From contig JAVBRD010000005.1 of the NCBI GenBank assembly GCA_031548365.1, positions 1 to 64,000 on the forward strand: 64,000 nucleotides of DNA, given 5' to 3'. The position numbers were made by a program, and so were the translations under genes. This DNA comes from JAVBRD01 sp031548365. Lineage in GTDB: Bacteria; Bacillota; Clostridia; Christensenellales; UBA1750. Below the pieces are notes generated by a model. It searched no databases, was not told the DNA's origin, and worked only from the letters and a program-made list of their open reading frames with translations. Positions 1-8,195 of this stretch are shown here, in pieces; the first letter of the stretch is position 1; each line of letters starts with the position of its first letter.

Positions 1-90
1 GTCTTACCTGACCGCAGCGGTCCAAAACATGAAAAGAATCGCCCATTTTTTCCTTTCCATCGTCGGTCTTTGTCTATCTCTGGTACGGTT

Positions 91-124
91 AAAGGCACCC
101 CACGCCTTCGCGTGAGGTGCCTTT
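91..124. terminator. GC-rich hairpin downstream of mbl
   Basis: Arms of 15 bases with one mismatch around a CTTC loop, with A/T runs on both outer edges, so it could terminate in either direction. It is the second of two hairpins beyond the mbl stop codon. Confidence 0.5.
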
Positions 125-136
125 GTCGGCAAACTG

Positions 137-163
137 AGGCCCGCTTCAAAACGAAGCGGGCCT
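137..163. terminator. Hairpin terminator of mbl; repeat-family copy
   Basis: Perfect 11-bp stem with a 5-base loop, about 75 bases past the mbl stop codon. Read on the minus strand, the hairpin runs into CTCAGTTTGCCGACAAAG (121-138), which is almost the same tail that follows an unrelated hairpin at 40670-40710, so this is also a copy of a dispersed intergenic repeat. Nothing else is seen in bases 1-240. Confidence 0.6.
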
Positions 164-239
164 TAATATCCCCACATGACGCCCGCGGACGGACGTGTCG
201 CGCCGATCACTTGTCCGCGTTGCTCGAAAGGCTGCCGCC

Positions 240-1277
240 TTACGCCTGCCTGTGGTAGTTTTTGCCCCGACGGTACTCGAAGATGGCGTTGCCCAGCACA
301 TCGATGTTCTCGAGCGCGCGGCCCGTGCCGATGGCGACACAGGAAATGGCGTCGTCAGCGACGTAGCAGGGAACCTTGGTGTGTTCTTGCAAACGGCGGT
401 CGAGGCCATAAAGTAGCGCGCCGCCCCCTGTCATGACGAGGCCCCGGTCGTAGATGTCCGCGGCGAGCTCAGGAGGCGTGTGCTCGAGCACGGTGTGCAC
501 AGTTTCGACGATGGTCTGCACAGTTTCCTCAATGGCTTCATAAATCTCGTCCGAGCCGACACGCACAATTTTGGGTAAACCGGAGACTAGGTTGCGTCCC
601 GTCACATCCATAAAGAGCGCTTCCTTGCGGGGGCACGCGCAGCCGATGTTCATTTTGATCTCTTCTGCGGTACGCTCCCCGATGAGGAGGTTATAGCGCT
701 TGCGCATGAAACGAATGATGGAATCATCGAACTTATCGCCCGCGACCTTGATGGATTCAGCCACGACGGGCGAGCCTAGTGAGATGACCGCGATGTCGGT
801 CGTGCCGCCGCCGATGTCCACGACCATGGAGCCGTAAGGCTTGCCGATGTCAATGCCCGCGCCGATTGCGGCGGCGATAGGCTCCTCAATGAGCTGTGTG
901 AACCTCGCGCCCGCATCGATGGTCGCATCAATCACCGAACGCTTCTCGACCTCGGTTACTCCGCTGGGCACGCATACGACAACGCGCGGCTTAAAGAGCA
1001 CTCGGCGGCCAACGACTTTGCGCAGAAAGTAGCGGAGCATGCGTTCGGTGACGTCATAATCCGAGATCACGCCGTCGCGCAGCGGGCGGATGGCCACAAT
1101 GTTGCCGGGTGTTCGGCCCAGCATGTTGCGTGCCTCGTCGCCAACTTCCAAAATGCGGCCCGTGTTGCGGTCTATCGCGACAACGGACGGCTCGCGAAGC
1201 ACGATCCCCCTGTTTTTGACGTATACCAGCACGCTGGCCGTTCCAAGGTCAATGCCGATGTCCTGCATTCCAAACAC
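240..1277 (-). CDS. mbl: Rod-shape determining protein Mbl/MreB
   Basis: Actin-like ATPase that polymerises under the membrane and guides lateral cell-wall synthesis. The 345-residue product has the full family length. It carries the N-terminal phosphate loop (IGIDLGTASVLVYV), the second phosphate motif DIGGGTTDIAVIS near residue 160 and the conserved segment GRTPGNIVAIRPLRDGVI. The GTG start at 1277 has GGTGGAG five bases upstream. SpoIIID lies upstream on the same strand, as in Bacillus where the pair is spoIIID-mbl, which favours Mbl over MreB proper. Here one acetyltransferase gene sits between them. Two hairpins follow the stop codon. Confidence 0.93.
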   Translation of the reverse strand: MFGMQDIGIDLGTASVLVYVKNRGIVLREPSVVAIDRNTGRILEVGDEARNMLGRTPGNIVAIRPLRDGVISDYDVTERMLRYFLRKVVGRRVLFKPRVVVCVPSGVTEVEKRSVIDATIDAGARFTQLIEEPIAAAIGAGIDIGKPYGSMVVDIGGGTTDIAVISLGSPVVAESIKVAGDKFDDSIIRFMRKRYNLLIGERTAEEIKMNIGCACPRKEALFMDVTGRNLVSGLPKIVRVGSDEIYEAIEETVQTIVETVHTVLEHTPPELAADIYDRGLVMTGGGALLYGLDRRLQEHTKVPCYVADDAISCVAIGTGRALENIDVLGNAIFEYRRGKNYHRQA

Positions 1278-1382
1278 GCGGGCTCCACCTACTTCTCATA
1301 ATCGGGTCCATTAGCGTTCTATGCAATCTGTACCATACCCTGCGCGCCGCGCGTGGCAAATGGTGGAAAAGACGCTGTCGAA

Positions 1383-1853
1383 TCAGATCGGCATGGACAA
1401 CCGGTGCATCACGTCGTCAAAACCGCAGTCACGGTAGAACGCGAGCGCGCTTTCGTTGAACGTCCACACAGTCAGCTCAAGGCGGTCAAGCGTAAGCTCA
1501 GCGCACAGGCGTTTCACCTCCTCCATGAGCGCGCGGCCAACGCCGCGCCGGCGAAAATCCGGCGACACGCAGAGCTCATCAATCAAGCCGGTTCTGGACG
1601 CGCGGACACCGGGGCGTTCGGGCGTGACGACCTTGACAAACACGGCATACCCCGCGACGATGCTGTCCATCTCGGCCAGAACGACGCGCGCGTCGTCACG
1701 GTCTAAGGCATCGGCAAAGCCTCTTTGAATTTCATCATCGGTCATGGGAATGAATTTTTTTGGATTGCCCGCGACGTGCAGGCCGTGTATGTGCCGCTTC
1801 AAGGGCGTGAGCGCGGGAAGATCGGATGCCCCCGCGCAGCGAATTTGCAACAA
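1383..1853 (-). CDS. GNAT-family N-acetyltransferase
   Basis: Transfers an acetyl group from acetyl-CoA to an unknown amine. The acetyl-CoA loop is visible as FRRRGVGRALM, preceded by IDELCVSPD and followed by the C-terminal NESALAFYRDCGF motif, giving a complete GNAT fold of about 155 residues. I prefer a TTG start at 1853 because GGGGG lies eight bases upstream and the protein then begins MLQIRCAGASD, as is usual for the family; a GTG at 1874 has no good ribosome binding site. The gene is placed between spoIIID and mbl. The substrate is unknown. Confidence 0.85.
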   Translation of the reverse strand: MLQIRCAGASDLPALTPLKRHIHGLHVAGNPKKFIPMTDDEIQRGFADALDRDDARVVLAEMDSIVAGYAVFVKVVTPERPGVRASRTGLIDELCVSPDFRRRGVGRALMEEVKRLCAELTLDRLELTVWTFNESALAFYRDCGFDDVMHRLSMPI

Positions 1854-2005
1854 CTCAAAAGCCCCCGTTTTCACGTCCGGGTGAACAAAACAGCGGCGTA
1901 GGACGCACCCCCGCCGCTTCTTCCCACATTTGGAGTTTCATTATATCGGGAAACCGCGCCCGTGTCAATCCAGCATCCATTGGCGCTTAAGCGCTTTCCA
2001 GCCCG

Positions 2006-2254
2006 CTAGGTACGCCGAAAACGCGCGCAGGTCGCCTGACCGCCCCGAATGTGCCGCTCCGCCTTGTTCTGCTCAAGCACCTGTTTGACCTGTTGGGCCA
2101 CCTGCGCGTTGATTGTGGGCAATCTCTCCGAGACATCCTTATGCACGGTGGATTTGGAAATTTTATACACCCGCGCCGCCTCGCGAACGGTTGCGTTGGA
2201 CTGTATGATGTAATTCGCGATCTCTACGGCGCGTTCCTCAATGTAATCTTTCAT
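2006..2254 (-). CDS. spoIIID: Sporulation transcription factor SpoIIID
   Basis: Small mother-cell DNA-binding protein that activates and represses genes between the sigma-E and sigma-K stages of sporulation. The 82-residue product matches SpoIIID along its length: MKDYIEERAVEIANYI at the N terminus, a helix-turn-helix ending in ISKSTVHKDVSERLP, and the basic C-terminal stretch RHIRGGQAT. The ATG at 2254 is chosen because GGAGGGG sits just upstream; an ATG 15 bases earlier lies within the ribosome binding region. A sigma-E type promoter is found at 2287-2315, as expected. The tail is a few residues shorter than in Bacillus. Confidence 0.95.
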   Translation of the reverse strand: MKDYIEERAVEIANYIIQSNATVREAARVYKISKSTVHKDVSERLPTINAQVAQQVKQVLEQNKAERHIRGGQATCARFRRT

Positions 2255-2286
2255 GCCGTTCCCCTCCATGTGGATTGTCGCTATCC

Positions 2287-2315
2287 ACTGTATGAGAGCG
2301 GCGGAGCAAATATGA
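2287..2315 (-). promoter_or_regulatory. Sigma-E type promoter of spoIIID
   Basis: Minus strand reads TCATATT, a 14-base spacer, then CATACAGT. This fits the Bacillus sigma-E consensus (KMATATT, 14 bases, CATACAAT) at all but one position. The predicted start of transcription is about 25 bases before the SpoIIID ATG. Confidence 0.75.
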
Positions 2316-2320
2316 GCGCT

Positions 2321-3409
2321 TTACACGCTCACGGTCAAGTCGTAGGGCCGCGAGGGCACAGCGATAGTCGCAATGACCGCGTTCGTCGCTCCGTCGATGA
2401 CGGAAACGGACGCGGAGTTGTAGTTGGCGACATAGACGCGGTTTGTCGCCGGATTGACGGCAATGCCCCGTGACTGCGAACCTACGGGGACGGTAGCGAT
2501 AAACGCGTTGTCCGCGCCGCGGTAAACCGAGACGGTTCCGTCAGTGAACGACGTGATGTAGACGGTGTTGGTGACTGGGTTGACAGCCGCGCCCATGGGG
2601 TTCGCCCCCACGCCCGCTGTGATTGTCGCGACTATCGCGCGCGTCTTTCCATTGATGACCGAGACGCTCTGCGCCCTGAAATTCGGTATGTACACAAGGG
2701 CCGTACGCGGGTTAACCGCGATAAACGCAGGGTCGTTGCCCACAGGTATCGTGGCGATGACCGCGTTGGTGTTGCCATCGATCACGGTCGCGCTGTTGGA
2801 CGGGTTGCCGTTGGCGACGTAGATCTGGTTCAGCACCGAATCAACCCCAACGCCAGCCGGGATAGAGCCTGTGGCGATCGTGCGGACGACGGCCAGACTC
2901 GCGCCGTCAACCACGGCCGCGTTGTCAAACAGGATGCTTGGGACGTAGACCAGATTGGTCGCCGGGTTAACTCTGCACAAGTACGAAAGCGCACCGACCG
3001 GCGCGGTTCCGATGAACGCTCGCGCGAGCATGTCATACGCGCCCAGCGTGTTGTCAGATACGTTTGTCACATACGCGCGCTTTGTCTCAGGATTGTATGT
3101 CACGCCGCGCGGTGCCGCGCCCGTGGGCAATGCCGCGTCGATCGCGTTTGTTTCACCGTTGATGACAGAGAGTACGTTTTCGTCAAGTGACGTGACATAG
3201 ACTTCGTTGACCGCGACCGGTCCGGGTCCGGGAGGGCCAGGGGGGCCAGGGGGGCCTTGCGGGCCTTCCGGGCCAGGGGAACCCGGCATCCCGGGTGGGC
3301 CTTGCGGCCCTGGCGGGCAGACGCGGCACGCGCCGTTTGCTTCGGATGTATTGGATGCCGGCCCGCACAGACATTGCAGCGCGCGCGGCGGGTAGCGGTG
3401 TTGCCTCAC
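2321..3409 (-). CDS. Collagen-like repeat plus seven-bladed YVTN beta-propeller protein
   Basis: Probable surface protein, function unknown. The start is a GTG at 3409 with GGAGAGG seven bases upstream, giving 362 residues. The order is: a short Cys-containing N terminus without signal peptide or membrane segment; ten Gly-X-Y triplets rich in GPQ and GPP (about residues 34-63); then seven repeats of about 42 residues, each starting YV/YI and containing VSVIDGxTNAVIATIPVG or a variant, typical of the YVTN family of seven-bladed propellers. Collagen-like triplets plus lack of a signal peptide in a spore former resemble exosporium proteins assembled by the mother cell, and spoIIID is the next gene. 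That role is inference. Confidence 0.85.
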   Translation of the reverse strand: MRQHRYPPRALQCLCGPASNTSEANGACRVCPPGPQGPPGMPGSPGPEGPQGPPGPPGPPGPGPVAVNEVYVTSLDENVLSVINGETNAIDAALPTGAAPRGVTYNPETKRAYVTNVSDNTLGAYDMLARAFIGTAPVGALSYLCRVNPATNLVYVPSILFDNAAVVDGASLAVVRTIATGSIPAGVGVDSVLNQIYVANGNPSNSATVIDGNTNAVIATIPVGNDPAFIAVNPRTALVYIPNFRAQSVSVINGKTRAIVATITAGVGANPMGAAVNPVTNTVYITSFTDGTVSVYRGADNAFIATVPVGSQSRGIAVNPATNRVYVANYNSASVSVIDGATNAVIATIAVPSRPYDLTVSV

Positions 3410-3648
3410 GTTCAATCCTCTCCATATCCATAGGTATAGTCTTGATCCCATCCTATGCCTATTCGCCCGCAGTTGCGAGCGTGCGTTTTAGAATGGACAA
3501 CCCTGGCGCGCGGATTGACGCGTGTGTCGATTCTGCGCAGGTTTCGCAGAACCCAGTCCGCACGCCTAGCCTGAGCGTGCGGAAAACCATCGCCCAGCGT
3601 TCTGACGCGAACGCTTATGACCGGCACCTAAGGAGTTCGTTCAGGCCG

Positions 3649-4284
3649 CTATTCAAGCAGGTAGCGTACGACGTCATCCGCACTGTCAACGACAGCGACA
3701 CGTTTGCAAGCCTCCAGCTCCGCGCGCGATCCGTATCCGTGCAGGACGCCGAGGCCGTGCACACCGGACTTATCCGCGCCGATCAGATCGAGATCGCGGT
3801 CACCGATCATCAAGACGCGGTCGGGAGACGCGCCCGAAACATAGAGCAAATGCCCGATGGACTCATGCTTTTCCGAGCGGCTTCCATCGGGCAGCGAACC
3901 CACGACGAGGCTGAAGTATTCAGCGATGCCAAGATGCATAAGGATCGTCTCCACCGCCCGTTGCACCTTCGCGCTTGCGATAGCGAGCTTGTAATGCGGC
4001 GCGAGCGCTTTGAGCATGTCGAGCACGCCCGGGTAAAGCGCGCACTCGTATACGCCTTTTTGCAGGTAAAGCGCGCGGTAAGCGGTGACCGCCTCGGCAG
4101 CGCGGTCACCAAGGAGCCGCGCAAATGTTTGGTTGAGCGGAGGCCCGATAAACTTCTGCAAGTCCATCCCCGCGACATCCACGCCGTAATCCCCAAGCAC
4201 CATGGTCAAACACCTCACGATGCCGGGATCGGACTTGACGAGCGTTCCGTCCATATCAAAGAATACCCAATCGTAGCGTTTCAT
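3649..4284 (-). CDS. HAD-superfamily phosphatase, phosphoglycolate phosphatase-like
   Basis: Hydrolase of small phosphate esters. All HAD motifs are visible: motif I FFDMDGTLV with the nucleophile and acid aspartates, motif II IASAK, a lysine region SRSEKHESIG, and motif IV MIGDRDLDLIGA. The alpha-helical cap inserted after motif I (about residues 20-80) puts it in the Gph/PpaX type. The 211-residue length is normal. GAGGTG precedes the ATG. The substrate could be phosphoglycolate, pyrophosphate or a sugar phosphate. It lies between the spm genes and the surface-protein gene on the same strand. Confidence 0.85.
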   Translation of the reverse strand: MKRYDWVFFDMDGTLVKSDPGIVRCLTMVLGDYGVDVAGMDLQKFIGPPLNQTFARLLGDRAAEAVTAYRALYLQKGVYECALYPGVLDMLKALAPHYKLAIASAKVQRAVETILMHLGIAEYFSLVVGSLPDGSRSEKHESIGHLLYVSGASPDRVLMIGDRDLDLIGADKSGVHGLGVLHGYGSRAELEACKRVAVVDSADDVVRYLLE

Positions 4285-4348
4285 GGCGCACCTCTGTCCT
4301 CATTGTGCGCCCATTCTACATCATCCGGCCATTCTTTGTACAGCCGCG

Positions 4349-4858
4349 CTAAAAGAACAGCCGCACAGCCAGCGCGGCCGCGGCGGCCCCTGCGGCGCAG
4401 GAGAGCAGCGCGGCGGGGAGCGCGTGCCGCGTCCTTCTCAGGCCGACAGCGCCAAAGTAAACGCTGAGCGTGTAAAAAATTGTCTCCGTCGATCCCATCA
4501 TGACAGAGGCGACACGCCCCTCTGCAGAGTCCGGGCCAAAGTCCGCTAGAACGCGTGACAGCTCCGCGAGCGCGGCCGATCCCGAAACAGGCCGAAGAAC
4601 AAACATCGCAGCCAGTTCGTCGGGCAAGCCGAGCGCGCGCATGAATGGAGCCAGCAGGGCGCGAAGCATCTCCATCAGCCCGGACGCGCGCAGCACCGCC
4701 ACAGCGATCATGACCGCCGTGAGCGCGGGCAGAACGCCAAGTGCGGTTTCAAGGCCTGTTTTCGCGCCGCGCAGGAACGCATCGTAGACGTTGACACGCT
4801 TTGCCGCCGCAAACGCGAGCAGCCCTGCGATGAGGACGGGCAGGAGGAGCGCGCTCAT
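4349..4858 (-). CDS. spmB: Spore maturation protein B
   Basis: Integral membrane protein of the forespore that with SpmA helps dehydrate the spore core. The 169-residue product is hydrophobic with several membrane segments and carries the nucleoside-transporter-like gate signature: AFMRALGLPDELAAMFVLRP, then SGSAALAEL and MMGSTETIFYTLSVYFGAVGLRRTRHALPAAL. The start overlaps the spmA stop by four bases (ATGA), showing translational coupling. Confidence 0.93.
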   Translation of the reverse strand: MSALLLPVLIAGLLAFAAAKRVNVYDAFLRGAKTGLETALGVLPALTAVMIAVAVLRASGLMEMLRALLAPFMRALGLPDELAAMFVLRPVSGSAALAELSRVLADFGPDSAEGRVASVMMGSTETIFYTLSVYFGAVGLRRTRHALPAALLSCAAGAAAAALAVRLFF

Positions 4859-5424
4859 TTATACAGCGGAGCGAGCGCCTTGGCCGCCGCCACGCCAACC
4901 GCCGTGCTGATTGCGGTCGCGAAAAGCGTGGGCAACAGGATGTCCGCGGGAGACGCCGCCCCCGCCGCCGCGCGTAATGCGATCACTGTTGTAGGCACAA
5001 GCTGTACTGAGGAACAGTTGATGACTAGGAACATGACCATGGCATCGCCCACCCGACCCTTTGAGCGTTTCTCCAACGATCGCATGGCCGCGATGCCCTC
5101 GGGCGTGGCCGCGTTGCCAAGACCGAGCGCGTTAGCGGCGAGGTTGGCGGAGATGTGCTTGAGCGACTCATCGTCCGTTTCCCTGGCTGAAAACAAGTGT
5201 CCGAGCGGTCTTTTTAGCGCGCGGGCGAGTGCGGACAGCACGCCCGCCTCCTCCGCCACGGACAAAAGGCCGCACCACAGCGCGTAGCCTGCCGCGAGCG
5301 TGAGCGCGAGCGCCACAGCCGAACCCGCCGAGTCGACCATGGAGGCGACCAATTTTTCGCCAGTTCCCGTCAAAATGGCACAAACCATTCCCGCAAGCAT
5401 GAACGCGGTCCAAATCCAGTTCAC
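4855..5424 (-). CDS. spmA: Spore maturation protein A
   Basis: Partner of SpmB in spore-core dehydration; integral membrane protein. I place the start at a GTG (5424) with GGGGGTG six bases upstream, so that the protein begins MNWIWTAFMLAGMVCAI, as SpmA proteins do; this gives 189 residues, close to the Bacillus protein. Conserved segments are ISANLAANALGLGNAATPEGIAAM and FLVINCSSVQLVPTTVIALRA. It overlaps spmB by four bases and is divergent from nrdJ with about 110 bases between them. No clear sporulation promoter was identified in that gap. Confidence 0.93.
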   Translation of the reverse strand: MNWIWTAFMLAGMVCAILTGTGEKLVASMVDSAGSAVALALTLAAGYALWCGLLSVAEEAGVLSALARALKRPLGHLFSARETDDESLKHISANLAANALGLGNAATPEGIAAMRSLEKRSKGRVGDAMVMFLVINCSSVQLVPTTVIALRAAAGAASPADILLPTLFATAISTAVGVAAAKALAPLYK

Positions 5425-5536
5425 CTCACGCACCCCCTTTGCAAATTTTGTAAAAGATGACCTAAAGGGATTAAGGGATGCGCGACGAATATGTCCTAGG
5501 CACAACCCGTAGTACAAAGCTGGAGGCATGCATACA

Positions 5537-7783
5537 ATGGTTAGCAAAAACGGACGAGCGGTGCTCGAAAGGCGCTACTTGACGCGCGACGTCAACGGCC
5601 AGCTGGTCGAGAGCATCGAGGGCATGTTTCAACGCGTTTCCGACGCTGTCGCCGCCGCCGACGCACAATACGACGGGCAGGCCGACACCGCCGCTCTGTC
5701 CAAATCGTTTTACACCGCGATGACGTCTCTTGAGTTTATGCCCAACAGTCCCACGCTTATGAACGCGGGCCGACCGCTGGGACAGCTTTCCGCATGCTTC
5801 GTCTTGCCCGTCCCCGACTCCATGGACGGGATATTCGACGCGGTGAAAAATGCCGCCCTCATCCACAAATCCGGCGGAGGCACGGGTTTCTCCTTCTCCC
5901 GCCTGCGCTCGACCGGCGCGTCCGTGCAGTCCACGGGCGGCGTGGCCTCAGGCCCCATCAGCTTTATGAAGGTCTTTAACGCGGCGACCGAGGCCGTCAA
6001 GCAGGGCGGCACGCGGCGCGGCGCGAACATGGGCATTTTGCGCGTGGATCATCCGGACATCGAAAACTTCATCCGATGCAAGGCGGACGACCGCGACATC
6101 ACGAATTTCAACATCAGCGTGGCGATTACCGACGCGTTCATGAAGGCCGTGAAAGACGGCACCGAATACGACATCATCGCCCCCAACACGGGCAAGGTTG
6201 TGGACCGCAAAAACGCGCGCGCGGTGTTCGCGCTCATCGTGGAGATGGCGTGGCGTAACGGCGAGCCGGGCATTGTGTTCATCGACCGTATGAATGCCGG
6301 CAACCCCGTCCCTGGACTGGGGGATATCGAGTCGACCAACCCGTGCGGCGAGCAGCCTCTCTTACCGTACGAGAGCTGCAACTTAGGCTCCATCAACCTC
6401 GAAAAAATGCTGCGCGAAGACTGCTCCGATTTTGACTACCAAAAGCTCGCGCAGACCGTCTCCCTCGCCGTCCATTTCCTCGACAACGTCATCGATATCA
6501 ACCGTTACCCCCTGCCCGAGATCGATGAGACAACCAAACGCACGCGCAAAATCGGGCTTGGCGTGATGGGCTGGGCGAACGCGCTCTACCTGCTGAAAAT
6601 CCCATACGACAGCGACAAGGCCCTCGCGCTCGCTCGCCGTGTGATGGGCTTTATTCAGGCCGCGGCGCGTGACGCGTCCTCCAAGCTCGCGCTCGCGCGA
6701 GGCGCATTCCCCGCTTTTGAGGACTCCGTGCTTTCAAAGGATGAGCCGGTGCGCAACGCGACCACCACCACCATCGCGCCCACGGGTACCATATCAATCA
6801 TCTGTGACGCGTCCTCCGGCATTGAGCCGTTGTTCGCGCTCGCGTTTACCCGCAACGTCATGGACAACGACGCGCTCCCGGACGTCAACGCCGTGTTTGA
6901 GCAGGCCATACGCGACGCGGGCGTGTGGTCGCCCGAGCTGATGCGCCAGATCGCGCGCGAAGGCACCGCCGCGCACATCGACGCCCTGCCCGAGGACATC
7001 CGCCGCGTGTTCGTGACCGCGCACGACATCTCCCCCGACGCGCATGTCCGCATGCAGGCAGCGTTTCAGGCGCACACTGACAACGCGGTCTCAAAAACCG
7101 TCAACTTCCCCAACACCGCAACGCGCGAGGATGTGGAGAACGTCTACCTGCTCGCCTACGAGCTGGGCCTTAAGGGCATCACCATCTATCGCGACGGCTC
7201 ACGCAGCATGCAAGTGCTGACCACCGGCACCAGCACGGAGAAAAAAACGGACACGCCCGCTTCCGCGGCCTCTGCTGCACCCGCTGTTCCGGCGTCCATA
7301 AAGCCCCGCCCGCGCCCCGAGGTTACCATGGGATTCACTGAAAAAGTGCGCATCGGATGCGGAACGCTCTATATCACCGTCAATTACGACGACAAGGGCA
7401 TCTGCGAGGTATTCGCCAACCTTGGGCGCGCAGGCGGCTGTCCCTCGCAGAGCGAGGCCACCAGCCGGCTCATCTCCCAATCCCTGCGCGCGGGTATGAG
7501 CGCGGAGACGATCATCGAGCAACTCAAAGGGATTCGCTGTCTGGCCACGCTGCGCAAGGCCGACAAGGAGATCAAGGTGCTCTCCTGCCCCGACGCCATC
7601 GGCAAAGTGCTTGAAAAAGTCGTGGCTTACACGAAAAAATCCGGCACAGCGCTCCCGCTCTCCCCCGCCGTCACCGAAGTCAAGATCACCAACGGCACAC
7701 ACTGCCCCGAATGCGGCGCGGAGGTCACACACGAGTCCGGCTGCGTGATGTGCAGGACTTGCGGATACTCCAAGTGCGGGTAA
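5537..7783 (+). CDS. nrdJ: Adenosylcobalamin-dependent (class II) ribonucleoside reductase
   Basis: Makes deoxyribonucleotides with a B12 radical, with no need for oxygen or an activase, which suits an anaerobe. Of about 748 residues, the catalytic parts are clear: SAC near residue 87 (one of the redox cysteines), the loop STNPCGEQPLLPYESCNLGS near 268 with the radical-carrying Cys and catalytic Glu, and TTTTIAPTGTIS further on. After a Pro/Ala-rich linker, the C terminus holds a small domain ending in a zinc-ribbon or thiol-shuttle tail (CPECG, CRTCGYSKCG) that re-reduces the active site. The ATG at 5537 is ten bases after GGAGG. The upstream gap is too short for a cobalamin riboswitch. Confidence 0.96.
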   Translation: MVSKNGRAVLERRYLTRDVNGQLVESIEGMFQRVSDAVAAADAQYDGQADTAALSKSFYTAMTSLEFMPNSPTLMNAGRPLGQLSACFVLPVPDSMDGIFDAVKNAALIHKSGGGTGFSFSRLRSTGASVQSTGGVASGPISFMKVFNAATEAVKQGGTRRGANMGILRVDHPDIENFIRCKADDRDITNFNISVAITDAFMKAVKDGTEYDIIAPNTGKVVDRKNARAVFALIVEMAWRNGEPGIVFIDRMNAGNPVPGLGDIESTNPCGEQPLLPYESCNLGSINLEKMLREDCSDFDYQKLAQTVSLAVHFLDNVIDINRYPLPEIDETTKRTRKIGLGVMGWANALYLLKIPYDSDKALALARRVMGFIQAAARDASSKLALARGAFPAFEDSVLSKDEPVRNATTTTIAPTGTISIICDASSGIEPLFALAFTRNVMDNDALPDVNAVFEQAIRDAGVWSPELMRQIAREGTAAHIDALPEDIRRVFVTAHDISPDAHVRMQAAFQAHTDNAVSKTVNFPNTATREDVENVYLLAYELGLKGITIYRDGSRSMQVLTTGTSTEKKTDTPASAASAAPAVPASIKPRPRPEVTMGFTEKVRIGCGTLYITVNYDDKGICEVFANLGRAGGCPSQSEATSRLISQSLRAGMSAETIIEQLKGIRCLATLRKADKEIKVLSCPDAIGKVLEKVVAYTKKSGTALPLSPAVTEVKITNGTHCPECGAEVTHESGCVMCRTCGYSKCG

Positions 7784-7808
7784 ACGGAAAGGCGGTGATG
7801 CGCGCGCG

Positions 7809-8180
7809 ATGAAGATGATCAGCGGCGTTTCTCTATTGACCGATGACGTGCGGGCGCTCTCTGAGTTTTATGTAAAAATACTCAGCGCCGATGCCGATAT
7901 CAATGACCACCACGTGGTGGTTGCGGTCGACGGAGGAGGGATCACCATTTACTCGAAATCCGCAGCCGAGCGCGACATGGGCTTTGCGTTTCATTTATAC
8001 AACGGGGCGGGGCTGTGCAGGTTCAGCTTCGCAGTCCACGACGTGGATGCTGAATATGAGAGGCTTAAAGCCCTGAACATGGGTATAGCGTTCATCGCCG
8101 AGCCGACGACGTATCCGTGGGGCGCGCGCGCGATGCACTTCCGCGATCCAGACGGTCACATCGTCTGTTTTGTCAATTGA
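7809..8180 (+). CDS. VOC-family (glyoxalase/bleomycin-resistance fold) protein
   Basis: Small metal-binding fold found in dioxygenases, lyases and antibiotic-binding proteins. The 123-residue product shows the two beta-alpha-beta-beta-beta halves: GVSLLTDDVRALSEFYVKIL at the start and FSFAVHDVDAEYERLKALN, then GARAMHFRDPDGHIVCFVN at the end, the usual VOC closing motif. It follows nrdJ by 25 bases and precedes metY by 15, so it is probably co-transcribed. The substrate cannot be told. Confidence 0.85.
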   Translation: MKMISGVSLLTDDVRALSEFYVKILSADADINDHHVVVAVDGGGITIYSKSAAERDMGFAFHLYNGAGLCRFSFAVHDVDAEYERLKALNMGIAFIAEPTTYPWGARAMHFRDPDGHIVCFVN

Positions 8181-8195
8181 CCCGAGGAGGTTCAC

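Noticed and set aside
3295..4467. Long plus-strand open frame of about 390 codons
   Set aside because: It runs antisense over the HAD phosphatase and collagen-like genes, has no family motifs, and is a by-product of GC-rich codons.
5425..5536. Cobalamin riboswitch before nrdJ
   Set aside because: The gap is only about 110 bases and no B12-box-like sequence was found.
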